64,000 nucleotides of DNA from Pantoea sp. A4 (GCF_000295955.2 NZ_ALXE01000068.1:1-64000), one strand, 5' to 3'. Numbered from the stretch's first letter, positions 34,599 through 44,019 are shown. Numbers and translations: made by a program. Notes: generated by a model from the letters alone, not told the origin.

Positions 34599-34720
34599 TC
34601 GGCCCAAAAGTCCTGAAGCCGCGTTGGAGATTACCCCGCATCTGTACGCCATCCCTGATATAATCCTCCGCCACAATCGGTTCTCATGCTTTTTCCTGCC
34701 ATATCGCTGTGCGATAGCCT

Positions 34721-34742
34721 GTGGGGTAATCCGTGGGGTAAT
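34721..34742. repeat. tandem GTGGGGTAAT repeat
   Basis: GTGGGGTAAT occurs at 34721-34730 and again at 34733-34742, a 12-base period. It lies at the right edge of the AT-rich insert, 63 bases before rlmJ. Confidence 0.6.
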
Positions 34743-34804
34743 TTTTGTGCAAAAATTGACTAAAAATCAATTAAATTACTTTATATTCAACAGGATAAGA
34801 CAGA

Positions 34805-35647
34805 ATGCTTAGTTATCGCCACAGCTTTCACGCTGGCAACCACGCCGATGTGCTGAAACACACCGTTCAGAGCCTGATTATTGAATCGCTGAAAGAGAAA
34901 GAGAAACCGTTCTTCTATCTCGATACCCATGCGGGCGCGGGTCGCTATCAGCTGAGCGGCGAACACGCCGAACGTACCGGAGAGTATCTCGAAGGGATTG
35001 GTCGTATCTGGCAGCAGCCGGACGCACCTGAGCTGCTGGCACCGTGGCTTTCCGCAGTGAAATCGCTGAACCACAGCGGCAACCTGCGCTACTACCCAGG
35101 CTCACCGCTGATTGCCCGCCACCTGCTGCGTGAAGACGACAAGCTGCAACTGACTGAACTGCACTCCAGCGACTATCCGCTACTGCGCAATGAATTCAGC
35201 AAAGATGCACGCGCACGCGTAGAGCGTGCTGATGGCTATCAGCAGCTGAAATCAAAACTGCCACCGCCCTCGCGCCGTGGTCTGATCCTGATTGACCCGC
35301 CGTACGAAATGAAAAGCGACTATCAGGCCGTGGTGAAAGGGATTCAGGAAGGCTACAAACGCTTTAATACCGGCATTTTCGCACTGTGGTATCCGGTTGT
35401 GATGCGCCAGCAGATCAAACATATGCTGCGCGATCTGGAAGCCACCGGCATCCGTCGTATCCTGCAAATCGAGCTGGCGGTTCGCCCAGACAGCGATCAG
35501 CGCGGTATGACTGCCTCCGGCATGATTGTGATCAACCCACCGTGGAAGCTCGAGCAACAAATGCGTGAGCTGCTGCCGTGGCTGCACAAGACTTTGGTGC
35601 CAAACGGCAACGGCCACACCAAAGTAGAGTGGATTGTGCCAGAGTAA
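34805..35647 (+). CDS. rlmJ: 23S rRNA (adenine2030-N6)-methyltransferase RlmJ
   Basis: This 280-residue SAM-dependent enzyme methylates A2030 of 23S rRNA. It starts MLSYRHSFHAGNHADVLKH like E. coli RlmJ. It carries DTHAGAGRYQL for SAM binding and the catalytic LIDPPYEMKSDY motif for N6-adenine methylation. Length matches the family. Confidence 0.97.
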   Translation: MLSYRHSFHAGNHADVLKHTVQSLIIESLKEKEKPFFYLDTHAGAGRYQLSGEHAERTGEYLEGIGRIWQQPDAPELLAPWLSAVKSLNHSGNLRYYPGSPLIARHLLREDDKLQLTELHSSDYPLLRNEFSKDARARVERADGYQQLKSKLPPPSRRGLILIDPPYEMKSDYQAVVKGIQEGYKRFNTGIFALWYPVVMRQQIKHMLRDLEATGIRRILQIELAVRPDSDQRGMTASGMIVINPPWKLEQQMRELLPWLHKTLVPNGNGHTKVEWIVPE

Positions 35648-35710
35648 GACCTGAATCTGCGACGTGGATAGCGTGGTGCATTACGGCAGTGGTTGATTTA
35701 CACAAACATA

Positions 35711-35736
35711 ACCGGGAGCCTGTGCTCCCGGTTTTT
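35711..35736 (+). terminator. rlmJ terminator, shared with rbn
   Basis: ACCGGGAGC-CTGT-GCTCCCGGT followed by four more T; it abuts the stop codon of the convergent rbn gene. Confidence 0.9.
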
Positions 35737-36647
35737 CAAAACTCAAATACGGCAAAATCCTGCGCCAGTTCTGTGGCGGGAAACACCGCCTGGCACTCGG
35801 CCAACAGACGTTCTTTATCTTTCGCGATATAGCGTGAGCTGAAATGGGTCGCAATCAAGCGCTTCACCCCTGCCTGTTGAGCAACGCGTGCCGCCTGCAC
35901 GGTGGTGGAGTGCCCGCGTCCGTTGGCTTTCTCCTCCATTGCCGCTTCCAGCGTGGTTTCATGCACCATCAGGTCCGCGCCCGCCGCCATCGAGAGCGCC
36001 GCTTCACAGGGCGCAGTATCACCAAACAGCGCCAGCACTTTGCCTTTGGTGGAGGGGCCAAGGTAGTCCGCCCCGTTGATCACCCGCCCGTCTGGCAGCG
36101 TCACGGTTTTTCCCGCTTTTAAATCCTGGAACCACACGCCACGCGGTACGCCTTCTGCCTTCAGCCGTGCCGCATCCAGAAAGCCCGGCTTGTCATATTG
36201 CTCAACCCGATAGCCATAGCACTCCACCACATGGTTCATCGGCCAGGCAGTCACGCGAAACTCGCCGTCATCCACAATCAATCCGGCTTCAATCTCGACG
36301 ATTTCAAACGGAAAGGTGACAAATGAGCTGCTCAGCGTCAGGGCGGTTTCAATAAAGGCGCGAATGCCTTTTGGCCCATACACGGTTAACGGCTCCGGGA
36401 TTGAAGCCATCGAACGGCTGGTGAGCAAGCCTGGCAGGCCAAAGATATGGTCACCGTGCAGGTGGGTAATAAAGATCTTCTGTAGCCGGCCTGGCTTGAG
36501 CGCGCTACGCATAAACTGATGCTGGGTGGCTTCACCACAGTCAAACATCCAGCTATCACCCCGTTCGTTGCGGGTCAGCGCGATGGCGGTTACGTTACGT
36601 TGCAGGCTTGGCGCCCCTGCGCCAGTGCCGAGAAATGTCAGTTGCAT
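35736..36647 (-). CDS. rbn: ribonuclease Z / RNase BN
   Basis: This 303-residue metallo-beta-lactamase-fold nuclease matures tRNA 3' ends. Zinc ligands are visible in FITHLHGDHIFGLPGLL (HxHxDH), in NHVVECYGYRV, in LFGDTAPCE and in the C-terminal ATHFSSRY. In E. coli this gene (elaC/rbn) is elsewhere; here it sits between rlmJ and gor. The start at 36647 faces away from gor with 126 bp between. Confidence 0.95.
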   Translation of the reverse strand: MQLTFLGTGAGAPSLQRNVTAIALTRNERGDSWMFDCGEATQHQFMRSALKPGRLQKIFITHLHGDHIFGLPGLLTSRSMASIPEPLTVYGPKGIRAFIETALTLSSSFVTFPFEIVEIEAGLIVDDGEFRVTAWPMNHVVECYGYRVEQYDKPGFLDAARLKAEGVPRGVWFQDLKAGKTVTLPDGRVINGADYLGPSTKGKVLALFGDTAPCEAALSMAAGADLMVHETTLEAAMEEKANGRGHSTTVQAARVAQQAGVKRLIATHFSSRYIAKDKERLLAECQAVFPATELAQDFAVFEF

Positions 36648-36773
36648 GCTATGCTTCCCTTTTAGCGGAAAGTAAATGTAAACCTCTTCCAGCTATAGGT
36701 GCAATCTTTGTGCTGGCCGCTGCGGCGGCGTTAAACTCTGTTCCACTCCCTCTATTAACTGAACGGACACACC

Positions 36774-38126
36774 ATGACCCGACATTACGATTACCTCGCC
36801 ATCGGCGGCGGCAGTGGCGGCATTGCTTCAATTAACCGTGCGGCGATGTATGGCCAGAAATGCGCCCTGATTGAAGCGAAAGAGCTGGGCGGCACCTGCG
36901 TTAACGTTGGCTGTGTGCCGAAGAAAGTGATGTGGCACGCGGCCCAGATTGCCGAAGCTATCCATCTGTATGGCCCGGATTATGGCTTTGATACCACCGT
37001 AAATCATTTTGACTGGCAGCGTCTGGTGGCCAATCGTAGCGCCTATATTGACCGCATCCACACCTCTTACGACAACGTACTGGGCAAGAACAAGGTGGAT
37101 GTCATTAAAGGCTTTGCCCGCTTTGTGGATGCACATTCGGTTGAGGTTAACGGTGAAATTATTACCGCGAATCACATTCTGATCGCCACCGGTGGCCGCC
37201 CGGTTCAGCCTGATCTGCCAGGGGCAGAATTCGGCATTGATTCCGATGGCTTCTTCGAGCTGGATGCACTGCCAAAACGTGTGGCAGTCGTCGGCGCAGG
37301 TTATATCGCCGTTGAACTGGCTGGCGTCGTTAACGCGCTAGGCGCAGAAACGCACCTGTATGTACGTAAACATGCGCCGCTGCGCAGCTTCGATCCCCTG
37401 CTGAGTGAAACGCTGGTTGAGGTGATGAACACCGAAGGCCCAACCCTGCACACCCATGCCACGCCAAAAGCCGTGGTGAAGAATGCAGATGGCAGCCTGA
37501 CCCTACAGCTGGAAAATGGCGATGAGCAAACGGTAGATTGCCTGGTATGGGCGATTGGTCGTGAGCCCGCCACCGACAATCTGAACATTACCGCCGCAGG
37601 CGTAGCGCTCAATGACAAAGGCTACATTCAGGTAGATAAGTTCCAGAATACCAACGTGTCTGGCGTGTATGCCGTGGGTGATAACACCGGCGCCGTTGAA
37701 TTAACGCCGGTTGCCGTTGCCGCAGGCCGCCGCCTCTCTGAGCGCCTGTTTAACAACAAGCCGGATGAACACCTCGACTACCGCAATGTCGCCACCGTGG
37801 TCTTCAGCCACCCGCCGATTGGCACCGTAGGCTTAACCGAGCCCGAAGCGCGTGAGCAGTATGGCGACGACCAGGTGAAAGTGTATAAATCGGCCTTTAC
37901 TGCGATGTATACCGCTGTGACCCAGCACCGCCAGCCGTGCCGCATGAAGCTGGTGTGCGTTGGCCCGGAAGAGAAGATTGTCGGTATCCACGGCATTGGC
38001 TACGGCATGGATGAGATGCTGCAAGGCTTTGCGGTGGCGTTAAAAATGGGCGCGACGAAAAAAGATTTCGATAACACCGTGGCGATCCACCCCACCGGTG
38101 CGGAAGAGTTTGTGACCATGCGTTAA
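36774..38126 (+). CDS. gor: glutathione reductase Gor
   Basis: This 450-residue flavoenzyme reduces glutathione disulfide with NADPH. It shows the FAD motif IGGGSGGIASINRA, the redox disulfide GGTCVNVGCVPKK (C42 and C47), the NADPH-binding VVGAGYIAVELAGVVNALG and the C-terminal active-site HPTGAEEFVTMR carrying His and Glu. Length equals E. coli Gor. A strong terminator follows. Confidence 0.98.
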   Translation: MTRHYDYLAIGGGSGGIASINRAAMYGQKCALIEAKELGGTCVNVGCVPKKVMWHAAQIAEAIHLYGPDYGFDTTVNHFDWQRLVANRSAYIDRIHTSYDNVLGKNKVDVIKGFARFVDAHSVEVNGEIITANHILIATGGRPVQPDLPGAEFGIDSDGFFELDALPKRVAVVGAGYIAVELAGVVNALGAETHLYVRKHAPLRSFDPLLSETLVEVMNTEGPTLHTHATPKAVVKNADGSLTLQLENGDEQTVDCLVWAIGREPATDNLNITAAGVALNDKGYIQVDKFQNTNVSGVYAVGDNTGAVELTPVAVAAGRRLSERLFNNKPDEHLDYRNVATVVFSHPPIGTVGLTEPEAREQYGDDQVKVYKSAFTAMYTAVTQHRQPCRMKLVCVGPEEKIVGIHGIGYGMDEMLQGFAVALKMGATKKDFDNTVAIHPTGAEEFVTMR

Positions 38127-38154
38127 GCCCCCTTTCACGCTTTGCGACCTGCCT

Positions 38155-38182
38155 AAACTGGCCCAACCGGGCCAGTTTTTTC
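38155..38182 (+). terminator. gor terminator
   Basis: AAACTGGCCC-AACC-GGGCCAGTTT followed by further T; a perfect 10-bp stem. Confidence 0.92.
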
Positions 38183-38219
38183 TCTCAATAGTGCTGTTCG
38201 CCCTCCACTACAATGGCGG

Positions 38220-39119
38220 TTAAAGCTGGAACCCTGCCTGCATCTGCTCCAGCAAAAAGGCCACCAGCAGGCGGATTTTAGGTAACTGCTGCCGGTCGGC
38301 AAAGGTGAGAATATGCACCGGCATGGCGGGTGGCGTGCAGTCCGGGAGTAGTACTCTCAGCTTGCCTGCCTGAACGTCCTCAGCCAGCAGGACTTCCGGC
38401 TGCATAATAATCCCCAACCCCTTCAATGCAGCCTGGCGTAAGGCCTCGCCATTATTGATTGCCATGACCAGATTCACCGGCACTTTAACCGCCCGACCGT
38501 GCTGTTCAAATCCCCACTCATGGCCCGCACTGGGATGGGCGAACCCCAGGCAACGATGCTGCTGCAATTCATGGGGTGAGGCCGGAACACCGGCACGCTC
38601 CAGATAAGCCGGTGACGCGCACACCAGCGAGCGATACACCGGTAATGGCCGTGCGACCAGCGAGTTCATCTGCTCCAGAGGGCCGATATGAATGCGCACA
38701 TCAATGCCTTCATCCGCCATATCCAGCACCCGGTCACTTAACACTAAATCCACCGTAACCTCGGGCCACTGCGTCAGGAACTGTGCCAACAGGGGCGTGA
38801 GCACGTGTACGCCTAAGGAGACCGGACAAGCCACCTTAAGGTGGCCTCGCGCTGACTGTTGCAGGTTCAACGCCGCTGACTCTGCATCGTCAATATCCGC
38901 CAGAATTTGGCGACAACGTTGATAATACTCCTGACCAAATGCCGTAAGACTTTGGCGGCGCGTGGTGCGATTGAGCAAACGCGTGCCGAGATGCTGCTCC
39001 AGCCCCTTAATATGCAAACCTATCATCGTTCCACTCAGGCGCAGTGTTTCTGCCGCCGCCGTAAAACTGCCCTGCTCGACCACCCGGACGAACACGCTCA
39101 TGCTCTGTAATTTATCCAT
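38220..39119 (-). CDS. LysR-family transcriptional regulator
   Basis: This 299-residue regulator has an N-terminal winged helix (SMSVFVRVVEQGSFTAAAETLRLSGTMIGLHIKGLEQHLGTRLLNR) and a LysR substrate domain. The RRQSLTAFGQEYYQRCRQIL linker is typical of the large PA0477/CrgA-like LysR subgroup. It is divergent from the small carboxymuconolactone-decarboxylase-like gene with 98 bp between start codons, which is its likely target. Confidence 0.9.
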   Translation of the reverse strand: MDKLQSMSVFVRVVEQGSFTAAAETLRLSGTMIGLHIKGLEQHLGTRLLNRTTRRQSLTAFGQEYYQRCRQILADIDDAESAALNLQQSARGHLKVACPVSLGVHVLTPLLAQFLTQWPEVTVDLVLSDRVLDMADEGIDVRIHIGPLEQMNSLVARPLPVYRSLVCASPAYLERAGVPASPHELQQHRCLGFAHPSAGHEWGFEQHGRAVKVPVNLVMAINNGEALRQAALKGLGIIMQPEVLLAEDVQAGKLRVLLPDCTPPAMPVHILTFADRQQLPKIRLLVAFLLEQMQAGFQL

Positions 39120-39217
39120 GATTACCTAGTGTGGCTTGTAGATGATGCAAACAAAACGGCGTTTATCCATTCAGCGTTTTCAATTTAAATCAGGCTTCAC
39201 CTTTTGAGGAGCCAAAA

Positions 39218-39610
39218 ATGATTTCAAATCCTGAACTACGTCAGCGCGGGATGGCGCTGTTTAACGCCCTGTATGGCAGCGGAGCCGGTCAGGCGCTGGA
39301 AGAGGATATGGCCGGGTTATGCCCTGATTTCACCGACATCTCTATTGAGTGGGCGATGGGCGGGATCTTGTCGCGGAGTGGTTTAGACCACCTGACGCGG
39401 GAGTTGGTGGTGATCGCTTCCTGCGTCACGCTCGGCCACACCGTGCCGCAACTGCGCGCACATACGCAGGCCGCGCTGAATGCCGGTGCCACGCGTGAGC
39501 AAATCATTGAAACCATCCTGCAACTGCTGTTCTACGCGGGCGGAGCCGCTGTACGGAACGCGCTGGTGAATGTGCGCGATCTGCTTAACCCCGCAGAAAC
39601 CACAAAGTAG
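39218..39610 (+). CDS. carboxymuconolactone decarboxylase-like (AhpD superfamily) protein
   Basis: This 130-residue helical protein matches the CMD family: LSRSGLDHLTRELVVIASCVTLGHTVPQLRAHTQAALNAGATREQIIETILQLLFYAGG. It has a single cysteine (ASCVTLGH) rather than the CxxC of AhpD, so it resembles PcaC-type or uncharacterised members more than peroxidase reductants. GAGGAG precedes the start. It lies between the LysR gene and the apionate-type MFS gene; a 244-bp gap with an operator-like dyad separates it from the latter. Confidence 0.85.
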   Translation: MISNPELRQRGMALFNALYGSGAGQALEEDMAGLCPDFTDISIEWAMGGILSRSGLDHLTRELVVIASCVTLGHTVPQLRAHTQAALNAGATREQIIETILQLLFYAGGAAVRNALVNVRDLLNPAETTK

Positions 39611-39625
39611 GATGTAAATTTGATG

Positions 39626-39654
39626 AACATATGATCTAAATAAAATCATATGTT
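39626..39654. promoter_or_regulatory. operator-like dyad upstream of MFS-apnL
   Basis: AACATATGAT (39626-39635) and ATCATATGTT (39645-39654) are perfect 10-bp inverted copies separated by nine AT-rich bases. The left arm, read with its flanks as TGAACATATG, also occurs upstream of derI at 49919-49928. Confidence 0.6.
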
Positions 39655-39854
39655 AAATCGTAGTCAACGCCAGGTTAAGAAATAATTAGTGACTTAGCTC
39701 TCTGTTATGCCTTTATTTGCTATCTGCAACCATTTTCGCCCTGTATCTTTTGTTCTATTAGTGTTCGTTTGTTTAGTGGTGTCGATTGGCATTTACCGCT
39801 GAAGGCACCCGCACTTTGCAAAACAGACTCAACCAGCGGAACGAGGAGGCGACA

Positions 39855-41123
39855 GTGGAATACGGTATCGACGCCAGTAAATCGGCAGGACAGGAACGCT
39901 TTTACACGATCTATCTGATTATTATTGCCTGTATCGGCTGGTCGCTGGCGTCTTATGACGTCAACCTGCTGGTGCTGGCGCTACCGGACATCGCTCGCGA
40001 ACTGCGGATCAACGAGCAGATGCTCGGCATTCTCGGCACCTTTGTCTATGGTGCGCAGTTCATCATTACGCTCCTGGTGGGTTACAGCATGGATCGCGTC
40101 GGCCGCAAGCTGCTGTGGATGGTGTGCCTGTGCGGCACTGCGCTATTCACCGGCATGACCTATTTTGTGCAGGATTTCTGGCAACTGGTGGCGGTGCGGG
40201 CGCTGGCTTCCGGGCTGGCTTACGCCGAACTGGCCGTGTCAATCACCCTGGTTAACGAACAGCTTCCGGCGAAAAATCGGGGTTTGCTCTACTCGATTGT
40301 TCAGGGGGGCTACCCGCTTGGGGTCTTCCTCGCTTCGGGCGTGTATATGCTGTTTGGCGATCACGGTTGGCGCACGGTGTTTCTGTTTGGCGCACTGCCT
40401 ATCGCTGCCGTGATTATTGGCCGGGTGTTTATTCGCGAGTCCCACCGCTTCGAAAGTGAAAAGCTACAGCACAAGGAGGCCGACATTAATCCGCTGCGGA
40501 TCCTGCTCACCTCGCCTCTTCTGCGTAACCGGTTGATCACTATGGGGCTATGCTGGATTTCCTACGGCATTAGCTATGTTGCGACCAACTTTTACATCAC
40601 CTGGTGGCTAACCGAGCGCAAAGACTTTAGCGGCCATCAGGCCAGCGAACTGATGCTGTGGTGCGGCATTCTCGGTTTCTTCTTCTATATTCTCGGCGGT
40701 TGGATCGGCGAAAAAATTGGTCGTAAAAAAGTGATTACCTTTGCCGCGCTGTCTGTTGCCCCACTCTGTCTGCTGCTGCTGTGGTCGACCCAGTTCTGGC
40801 TGGTGGTGCTGCTCTATTTCCTGATTTTCCAACTGACCAACGGCATCTGGGCAGCGGCGGGCTATGTCTATCAGAGTGAAAGCTTCCCTACCCACGTGCG
40901 CGGCACCGCCATCGGCATTCTTTCTGCCATGATGGTGCTGGGCTTTATGCTCGGCAGTGCCCTGTGGACGCTGGCTTCCAGTCTGAATAGCCCCTCAGCC
41001 ACCTGGATCATCGTGGCAGTGCTTGGCTCGCTGGGTACCTGGCTGACGCTACGTCTGAAGCATATCGAACCCGGCCAGGACATAGATGCCGGATTTGCAG
41101 CGCAGGAGCCACGCAATGGATGA
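39855..41123 (+). CDS. MFS transporter, probable uptake of apiose-pathway substrate
   Basis: This 422-residue inner-membrane protein has about twelve helices and the MFS motif GYSMDRVGRKLLW, with GGWIGEKIGRKK in the second half. I chose the GTG at 39855 because GAGGAGG lies six bases before it; a TTG at 39786 is possible but has no such site. It overlaps apnL by eight bases, so the two are translationally coupled. The substrate is inferred from that coupling: D-apionolactone, D-apionate or a related branched sugar acid. Confidence 0.8.
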   Translation: MEYGIDASKSAGQERFYTIYLIIIACIGWSLASYDVNLLVLALPDIARELRINEQMLGILGTFVYGAQFIITLLVGYSMDRVGRKLLWMVCLCGTALFTGMTYFVQDFWQLVAVRALASGLAYAELAVSITLVNEQLPAKNRGLLYSIVQGGYPLGVFLASGVYMLFGDHGWRTVFLFGALPIAAVIIGRVFIRESHRFESEKLQHKEADINPLRILLTSPLLRNRLITMGLCWISYGISYVATNFYITWWLTERKDFSGHQASELMLWCGILGFFFYILGGWIGEKIGRKKVITFAALSVAPLCLLLLWSTQFWLVVLLYFLIFQLTNGIWAAAGYVYQSESFPTHVRGTAIGILSAMMVLGFMLGSALWTLASSLNSPSATWIIVAVLGSLGTWLTLRLKHIEPGQDIDAGFAAQEPRNG

Positions 41124-42999
41124 TCTCTTGCTGCGCTACGGCACGCGTGAGCTGCCGGAAAAAGGTGAAACCATTCGCTTTGGCGACTGGAGTTTTGAAC
41201 TGGTGGCAGGCGACATTAAAAATATCTGCTTTGCCGGGACCGAGATAGTCCGCGCCATTGGCTATGTGGTACGAGATGCAAACTGGGGCACCTGGCCGCA
41301 GCAGCACCTGCATCCCACGCTTACCCGCACCGCACAGAGCCTGACATGGCGTGGCACTAGCCACTGCCATACGGAAAACGGCTGCAAGCTGACCATAGTG
41401 CGCGAGCTGGTCCTGACGCGTGATAACCAACTGCGCTACTCGGCCAGCGCCTGCCCGGATCGCGCCATGGAAACGGCCCGAAGCGGCATTACCGTGCTCT
41501 ATCCGCTGCAAGGCGTCGCAGGCTCGCCAGTGGCGGTAACAGGCACCGATGGCTCAGTCACTCACGCCCACTTTCCTCTGCTGATTGAACCCTGGCAGCC
41601 GTTCCAGCACATCGCACAGTTGCGCTATCAACACGCTGCGGGCTGGCTGGTGAACACCGGGTACGCGGGTGAAGTATTTGAGATGGAAGATCAGCGCGCC
41701 TGGTCGGATGGCTCCTACAAAGTTTATTCCCGCCCGCTGGCCCTGCCGTGGCCCTACCGGCTAGCCGCTGAGGAGGCGCTAACCCAGTCAGTTTCACTGT
41801 CCGTTACGGCTATCAGCCCGGCCAGTAAAGCCTTACCCGCACTTCATCCCCTGGATGCGCACAATACTCTGCCCGCTACCGGCCTGCTGCTGACGGAGGC
41901 GCAGTGCGAAGAGCCGTCGCACGTAGTGGATGCACTTGCAGCGCTACGGCCTCAGCATCTGCTCGCGCACTATAACCCTGAGCAAAATAGCCCACACTGG
42001 CTGGCAACCCTGGCATGGATTAAGCGACAGAGTCAGCTACCACTGCTGCTGGAGTACGTATTACCGGTGCGGCAAGGAGAAGATTTCCGTCCTGCACTGG
42101 CGTTATTACAACAGCAGTTGGCCGAGGCGCACTTGCAGCCCGACGCGCTGATCCCTTCTCCCGCCCCCGATATGACCTCAACCCCGCCAGGGAGTGAATG
42201 GCCCTGGACACCCGCTCTGGAGGCAATCTACCGCACCACGCGGGAACTGTTTCCTGACTGCTCGCTCGGTGGAGGGATGCTAAGTTACTTCACGGAGCTG
42301 AACCGCAAACGCCCACCGCTCGGCCTGACCGATTTCATCACCCACGCCACCTGCCCGATTGTGCACAATGCAGATGACCGCTCAGTGGTGCAAACGCTGG
42401 AATCACTGCCTTACATCACCGCCACAACGCGATCGTTTATCGGTCGTCAGATGCCCTACTATCTCGGCCCGTCGATGATCAGCATGCGCAGCAACCCTTA
42501 CGGCAGCCACGTTTATGCGAATCCGCAGCAGCGGCGGTTAACCATGACCCATGAAGATGTGCGTCATCGCGGCCTGTTTTTTGCCAGCTATCTGGTGGGC
42601 TATATGGCGGGGATTGTCGATGCGGAGGTCAGCCACTGGTGTCCGGCGGCGCTGTGCGGCTCCCTTGGCTTGCAGCCGTTGTTGAGCAGTAACCTGACAC
42701 GCTGGCCCGCCTGGTATGTGGTGCGCTGGTTTGCAGCCCATGCGGGCCAACGCTGGAGAGCAGAGACGCCGCAACAAGGCGCGGTGGCGATCGTGATCGA
42801 AAACGGTGAGCAAGATCCGATCTGGCTGATCGCCAACCTCAACGATCGTGCGGTGACGATCCCCCTGCCGGAGGGATCGGTACAACAAAGCTGGTCGCTG
42901 GACAGCTACGGCTACCGGGAAAAACAGCGCCCGCTAGGCGGCACCATTTTTACCCTGGAAGCCTGTGCCGTGTGCGAGCTGACTATTGGGTCATATTGA
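41116..42999 (+). CDS. apnL: probable D-apionate lactonase ApnL
   Basis: This 627-residue cytoplasmic protein has no signal peptide. The N-terminal third is beta-rich (LLRYGTRELPEKGETIRFGDWSFELVAGDIKNICF, then IGYVVRDANWGTWPQQ). The rest looks like a TIM-barrel glycosidase-type fold (LEYVLPVRQGEDFRPALALL, LGGGMLSYFTELNRKRPP, PIVHNADDRSVVQTLESL). From memory this matches the family assigned as D-apionate lactonase, which opens D-apionolactone to D-apionate. The start at 41116 follows AGGAG by seven bases. The gene ends convergently with the SorC-type regulator, overlapping it by 17 bases. The context of ApnO, OiaC, LerK, LerI and DerI homologues supports the call; a different sugar lactone hydrolase remains possible. 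Confidence 0.65.
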   Translation: MDDLLLRYGTRELPEKGETIRFGDWSFELVAGDIKNICFAGTEIVRAIGYVVRDANWGTWPQQHLHPTLTRTAQSLTWRGTSHCHTENGCKLTIVRELVLTRDNQLRYSASACPDRAMETARSGITVLYPLQGVAGSPVAVTGTDGSVTHAHFPLLIEPWQPFQHIAQLRYQHAAGWLVNTGYAGEVFEMEDQRAWSDGSYKVYSRPLALPWPYRLAAEEALTQSVSLSVTAISPASKALPALHPLDAHNTLPATGLLLTEAQCEEPSHVVDALAALRPQHLLAHYNPEQNSPHWLATLAWIKRQSQLPLLLEYVLPVRQGEDFRPALALLQQQLAEAHLQPDALIPSPAPDMTSTPPGSEWPWTPALEAIYRTTRELFPDCSLGGGMLSYFTELNRKRPPLGLTDFITHATCPIVHNADDRSVVQTLESLPYITATTRSFIGRQMPYYLGPSMISMRSNPYGSHVYANPQQRRLTMTHEDVRHRGLFFASYLVGYMAGIVDAEVSHWCPAALCGSLGLQPLLSSNLTRWPAWYVVRWFAAHAGQRWRAETPQQGAVAIVIENGEQDPIWLIANLNDRAVTIPLPEGSVQQSWSLDSYGYREKQRPLGGTIFTLEACAVCELTIGSY

Positions 43000-43948
43000 G
43001 GATAGTACGGATGTTCTGCGCGGTGGTGGCGATGATATCAATCGCGCCGGTGCGCAACGCACCGAGGATTGCCATCGCTTTGGTGTTTTCTGAAGCGATG
43101 GCAATCACGCAGGGAATTTTGCGCAGCTCATCAATGCTCAGGCCAATCACTCTGTCGTTCATCACCGTATCCACATGCTGGCCCTGGGCATTAAAGAAGT
43201 CATAGCCCGCAATATCCCCGGTGACACCCTGATTCAGACTGGCATCAATGATTTCATGCGGGGTAAACCAGCCCAGCTTCACCATGTAGCTGTTTTCGTT
43301 CATATCGCCGATGCCGACCAGTGCGATATCGGCTTTACGTGCGCGATCCAGCGTCTCTTTAATCGTGCCATTCTGCATAAACGCGTCTTTTAACGCGCGA
43401 TTTTCCACGTAAGCCGGTGCGTACAGGCTTTCGCTGATCCCACCAAATTTTTTCGCCAGGCGGCGGCTGATATGGTCGGCATTAATCGCATCGCCGGGGC
43501 GATGGGTACCGCCAATGCCACAGATAAAGTGGCAGTTACGCGTAGGCACCTGGCCTGGATAATCCGCAACGGAAGCCACATTGCGCCCCTGACCCACGGC
43601 GACAATCGCGTTGTCTTTCAGGTTCTGTGCCAGATGGCCGGACACCAACGCGGCGACCTGACGACGCTGCTCTTCGCCATCCTGGAGATCGAGGGCAATC
43701 AGCGCGCGTTGCAGTTGGGGAAAACGATCCAGCAGCTGTTGTTCCAGGCGGGTACTGAACACCGGGTGATAGCGAACGTTGATCTCAACGATCCCTTCTT
43801 CCCGCGCACGCTTCAGCAAACGACCCACTTTGATGCGCGAAATCCCAAATTTCCGCGCGATCTCCTCTTGGGTGATCTCATCCTGATAGTAGGCTACTGC
43901 AATTTCTGTCAGCAGTTCAAAGTCCTGAGATTGCGTGTTTTTATCCAT
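42983..43948 (-). CDS. SorC/DeoR-type sugar-binding transcriptional regulator
   Basis: This 321-residue protein has an N-terminal helix-turn-helix (VAYYQDEITQEEIARKFGISRIKVGRLLKRAREEGIVEI) and a C-terminal NagB-like effector domain (about 60-320; AVGQGRNVASVADY, GIGGTHRPGDAINADHISRRLA, VGIGDMNENS). SorC regulators sense phosphorylated sugars. Here a pathway phosphate such as an erythrulose phosphate would fit. It is the last gene of the leftward operon, separated from apnO by 122 bp with a large hairpin, and is the best candidate for controlling the apionate units. Confidence 0.88.
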   Translation of the reverse strand: MDKNTQSQDFELLTEIAVAYYQDEITQEEIARKFGISRIKVGRLLKRAREEGIVEINVRYHPVFSTRLEQQLLDRFPQLQRALIALDLQDGEEQRRQVAALVSGHLAQNLKDNAIVAVGQGRNVASVADYPGQVPTRNCHFICGIGGTHRPGDAINADHISRRLAKKFGGISESLYAPAYVENRALKDAFMQNGTIKETLDRARKADIALVGIGDMNENSYMVKLGWFTPHEIIDASLNQGVTGDIAGYDFFNAQGQHVDTVMNDRVIGLSIDELRKIPCVIAIASENTKAMAILGALRTGAIDIIATTAQNIRTILNMTQ

Positions 43949-44019
43949 CTTTTACCTTCTGGCAGCGGCAGGCAGCCTGAAAAGGTTCAGGCCTATCTGG
44001 ACAGGAGTTATATCATTGA

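Noticed and set aside
34561..34812. 83-codon plus-strand frame between the DUF1493 gene and rlmJ
   Set aside because: No ribosome-binding site, overlaps the DUF1493 3' end and rlmJ start, and spans the tandem repeat; no protein pattern.
39786..39854. TTG start at 39786 for the MFS transporter before apnL
   Set aside because: No ribosome-binding site precedes it, while GAGGAGG lies at the right distance before the GTG at 39855.
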